Assembly: GCA_963678275.1 (NCBI GenBank)
Contig: OY782765.1
Span: forward strand, 2,232,001 to 2,296,000
Length of the DNA: 64,000 nt
DNA from: G963677445 sp963678275
Lineage (GTDB): Bacteria; Bacteroidota; Ignavibacteria; Ignavibacteriales; Melioribacteraceae
Direction: 5' to 3'
Shown here: positions 62,681-64,000 of the stretch, piece after piece
Numbering within the stretch: position 1 is the first letter of the stretch
How the letters are laid out: each line of letters begins with the position of its first letter
Made by a program: the position numbers and the translations under genes
The notes under the pieces: generated by a model
What the model saw: only the letters and a program-made list of their open reading frames with translations
Told to the model about the DNA's origin: nothing
Databases searched by the model: none

Positions 62681-64000
62681 TTATTTAATTAAAGCAAGTC
62701 TGCCTATCTTTTCACCAACGCCGGGCACATCAACATGGTAAATATAAACACCATAAGCCACACGCTGTCCTTCGAAAGAAAGGAGGTCCCAGCTTGCCAT
62801 ACTGGAGTTATCATTTTTCTCGATTGTTTCCACCAGCTCGCCGGTCATCGTATAGATTCTTATTGTACATTCCGGAGGAAGATTACGGAACTGAACTTCT
62901 TTTCCACCACGAAGGTTGGAAGTTCTTCCCGGTTCTTCGGCTATACTAAATGAAACGTAAGGATTAGGAACTACGTAGATATTATCCAGCTCATCCTTTG
63001 CTGTGGTTTTTTCAAATTTTGATGATGTGGTTGTAAAAAGATATTTATCACCAGCCTGGAAAGGCTTGGTTGTTTTAACAAAGAATATATCTCCGTCTGC
63101 GGGAAGAACAGGATCAGATTCAACTGAATCGGCTGGAAGAACAAAAGCGACGTCATAAGAGGTCTGGAATCCTGGTTCACCCTGTGGCTGGATGATTATC
63201 GCTTCTCCCCAGTCCCATTTTCCGTTTCCTCGTTTTTCAGGCATCGATTCATTTATTCTGTAAGTAGCCGGTTCTTCAACAAGGCCGGGAGTAGTATTTA
63301 TTATTTCGAAAGGACAGGCCACCGGCTGGCTTAACAGCGAAAGCACATTATCACCGACATTTGCCCATTCACCTGTAGCGGTTGTATCTGTACCTTTCCA
63401 CCTGATTTCCCAGTCAGCGCGGTAACGAACAGGAGAACCAACCGTAGCATCCTTTACAAATGCCAGGCTATCGTACACACCCGATTCATCATCAAACCTG
63501 GTTTCTTCCTGATCGATAGCGAGAATATCGTTGCGCACATAAATTTTCATTCCGTCAAAATCGGGATTCGCGTCACCCGAGTCAATCACGGCGCTTTCAG
63601 AAACCGGGAAGTAACGGTAACTGACAGAAAATTCTTCACCGAGCGGGAAACTTCCTGTTTCTGACTGTTTTATTTTTCCTGTCTCAGAATTGACAATATA
63701 ATTATCGGAACTAATTACATTGCCTCCCATATCCTTGACAACAACTGAATTAGCAACTACTCCTTCATTGCCAAGAAAGACAAATTTTTCACCTTTGGAA
63801 ATTATATTTGTTTCAATTCCTGTTGAATCGAGCACACTGAAAGTGCTGTCTGAGTCAAACTGGATGGAGTAAAGTTTTTCATCCTGAACGAGGAGATCAT
63901 TCATAACTTTAATATAAATATCGCCAGTTGAGTTTCCCGCGACTTTTTCGGGAATGCCCATATTACCCGCTTCGGCGTCAAGCATACCGGAACCGTTTGG
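62681..64000 (-). CDS. Large secreted protein with T9SS-type C-terminus (N-terminal part beyond window)
   Basis: The frame is open to the right edge; a Met at 63985 is inside the protein (PNGSGM precedes it), so the visible 439 residues are the C-terminal part. The visible region is beta-rich with no catalytic motif recognised. The last 80 residues form a T9SS sorting-like domain (IRIYTMTGELVETI, then LLSFEGQRVAYGVYIYHV, ending IGRLALIK). It precedes the PorV-family gene in the same direction and is probably co-transcribed with it. Confidence 0.8.
   Translation of the reverse strand, partial: PNGSGMLDAEAGNMGIPEKVAGNSTGDIYIKVMNDLLVQDEKLYSIQFDSDSTFSVLDSTGIETNIISKGEKFVFLGNEGVVANSVVVKDMGGNVISSDNYIVNSETGKIKQSETGSFPLGEEFSVSYRYFPVSESAVIDSGDANPDFDGMKIYVRNDILAIDQEETRFDDESGVYDSLAFVKDATVGSPVRYRADWEIRWKGTDTTATGEWANVGDNVLSLLSQPVACPFEIINTTPGLVEEPATYRINESMPEKRGNGKWDWGEAIIIQPQGEPGFQTSYDVAFVLPADSVESDPVLPADGDIFFVKTTKPFQAGDKYLFTTTSSKFEKTTAKDELDNIYVVPNPYVSFSIAEEPGRTSNLRGGKEVQFRNLPPECTIRIYTMTGELVETIEKNDNSSMASWDLLSFEGQRVAYGVYIYHVDVPGVGEKIGRLALIK

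Noticed and set aside
1..64000. tRNA, rRNA, retron or diversity-generating element
   Set aside because: No tRNA-like cloverleaf, rRNA segment or reverse transcriptase was seen while reading both strands; a covariance-model scan would settle small RNA genes.

Overview
The window comes from a Gram-negative, AT-leaning bacterium of the FCB (Fibrobacteres-Chlorobi-Bacteroidetes) group. The evidence is a C-terminal type IX secretion (T9SS) sorting domain of the NPFNPSTTI kind on a secreted protein at 5982-8342, a PorV/PorQ-family outer-membrane protein at 61613-62647 next to a secreted protein cut by the right edge, a TonB-dependent receptor with a carboxypeptidase-regulatory-like plug extension, and a fused E1 alpha/beta 2-oxoacid dehydrogenase. 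The sorting-signal style resembles Ignavibacteriota, Calditrichota and related lineages. I cannot name a genus.

Layout. 1-2016: the end of a short-chain dehydrogenase and an aldehyde dehydrogenase. 2170-3638: an IS1634-like insertion sequence. 3668-4640: a non-coding tandem repeat array. 4645-10861: a minus-strand operon of D-Ala-D-Ala carboxypeptidase (PBP4), a uroporphyrinogen-decarboxylase-like protein, a beta-propeller/C39-peptidase/T9SS protein and an amino-acid permease. 10940-11935: repeats. 12099-16408: mutS, a DUF1684 lipoprotein and a DAHP synthase on the plus strand. 16510-32429: a complete minus-strand division and cell wall (dcw) cluster in canonical order, mraZ-rsmH-ftsL-ftsI-murE-murF-mraY-murD-ftsW-murG-murC-ftsQ-ftsA-ftsZ, almost every junction overlapping or abutting. 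32430-36620: the dcw promoter, repeats, a small unknown gene, a MscS channel and more repeats. 36621-42470: an FMN reductase, a YyaL-like thioredoxin-domain protein, a YihY/BrkB membrane protein and purL. 42545-44725: repeats. 44743-47238: TonB-dependent receptor. 47281-48675: repeats. 48661-50357: a DUF1848 protein and a QueG-like ferredoxin-type protein. 50714-50944: a decayed antitoxin gene. 50999-55598: lipA, E2 and fused E1 of a 2-oxoacid dehydrogenase complex. 56127-58109: a second IS1634-like transposase. 58409-59812: E3 (lpd). 59935-61506: an EamA transporter and endonuclease III. 61613-64000: PorV-family protein and a T9SS-type secreted protein.

The most unusual content is the non-coding DNA. 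Six intergenic islands hold chains of modular elements. Each intact element starts with a short palindromic module (L, CTGGCAAGCCAG or CCGGCAAGCCGG after AATCAT hexamers) and ends with another (R, TTTTGCGTAGAATTTAAC then CCTTACGGAGTAAT). Between them lies one of at least three unrelated non-coding cargos, called here A, D and C. Elements are joined head to tail with R running straight into the next L, as in a cassette array. Almost all copies point the same way. Heptanucleotide and hexanucleotide microsatellites run through these islands and also touch the 3' ends of two genes.

Genes that work together: the dcw cluster builds lipid II and the divisome, and PBP4 (dacB) trims the wall. E1, E2 and E3 form one 2-oxoacid dehydrogenase and LipA makes its lipoyl cofactor. 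PorV-family protein and the two T9SS-type proteins belong to type IX secretion. The SDR and aldehyde dehydrogenase probably oxidise an alcohol to an acid in two steps. I saw no tRNA, rRNA or CRISPR array.
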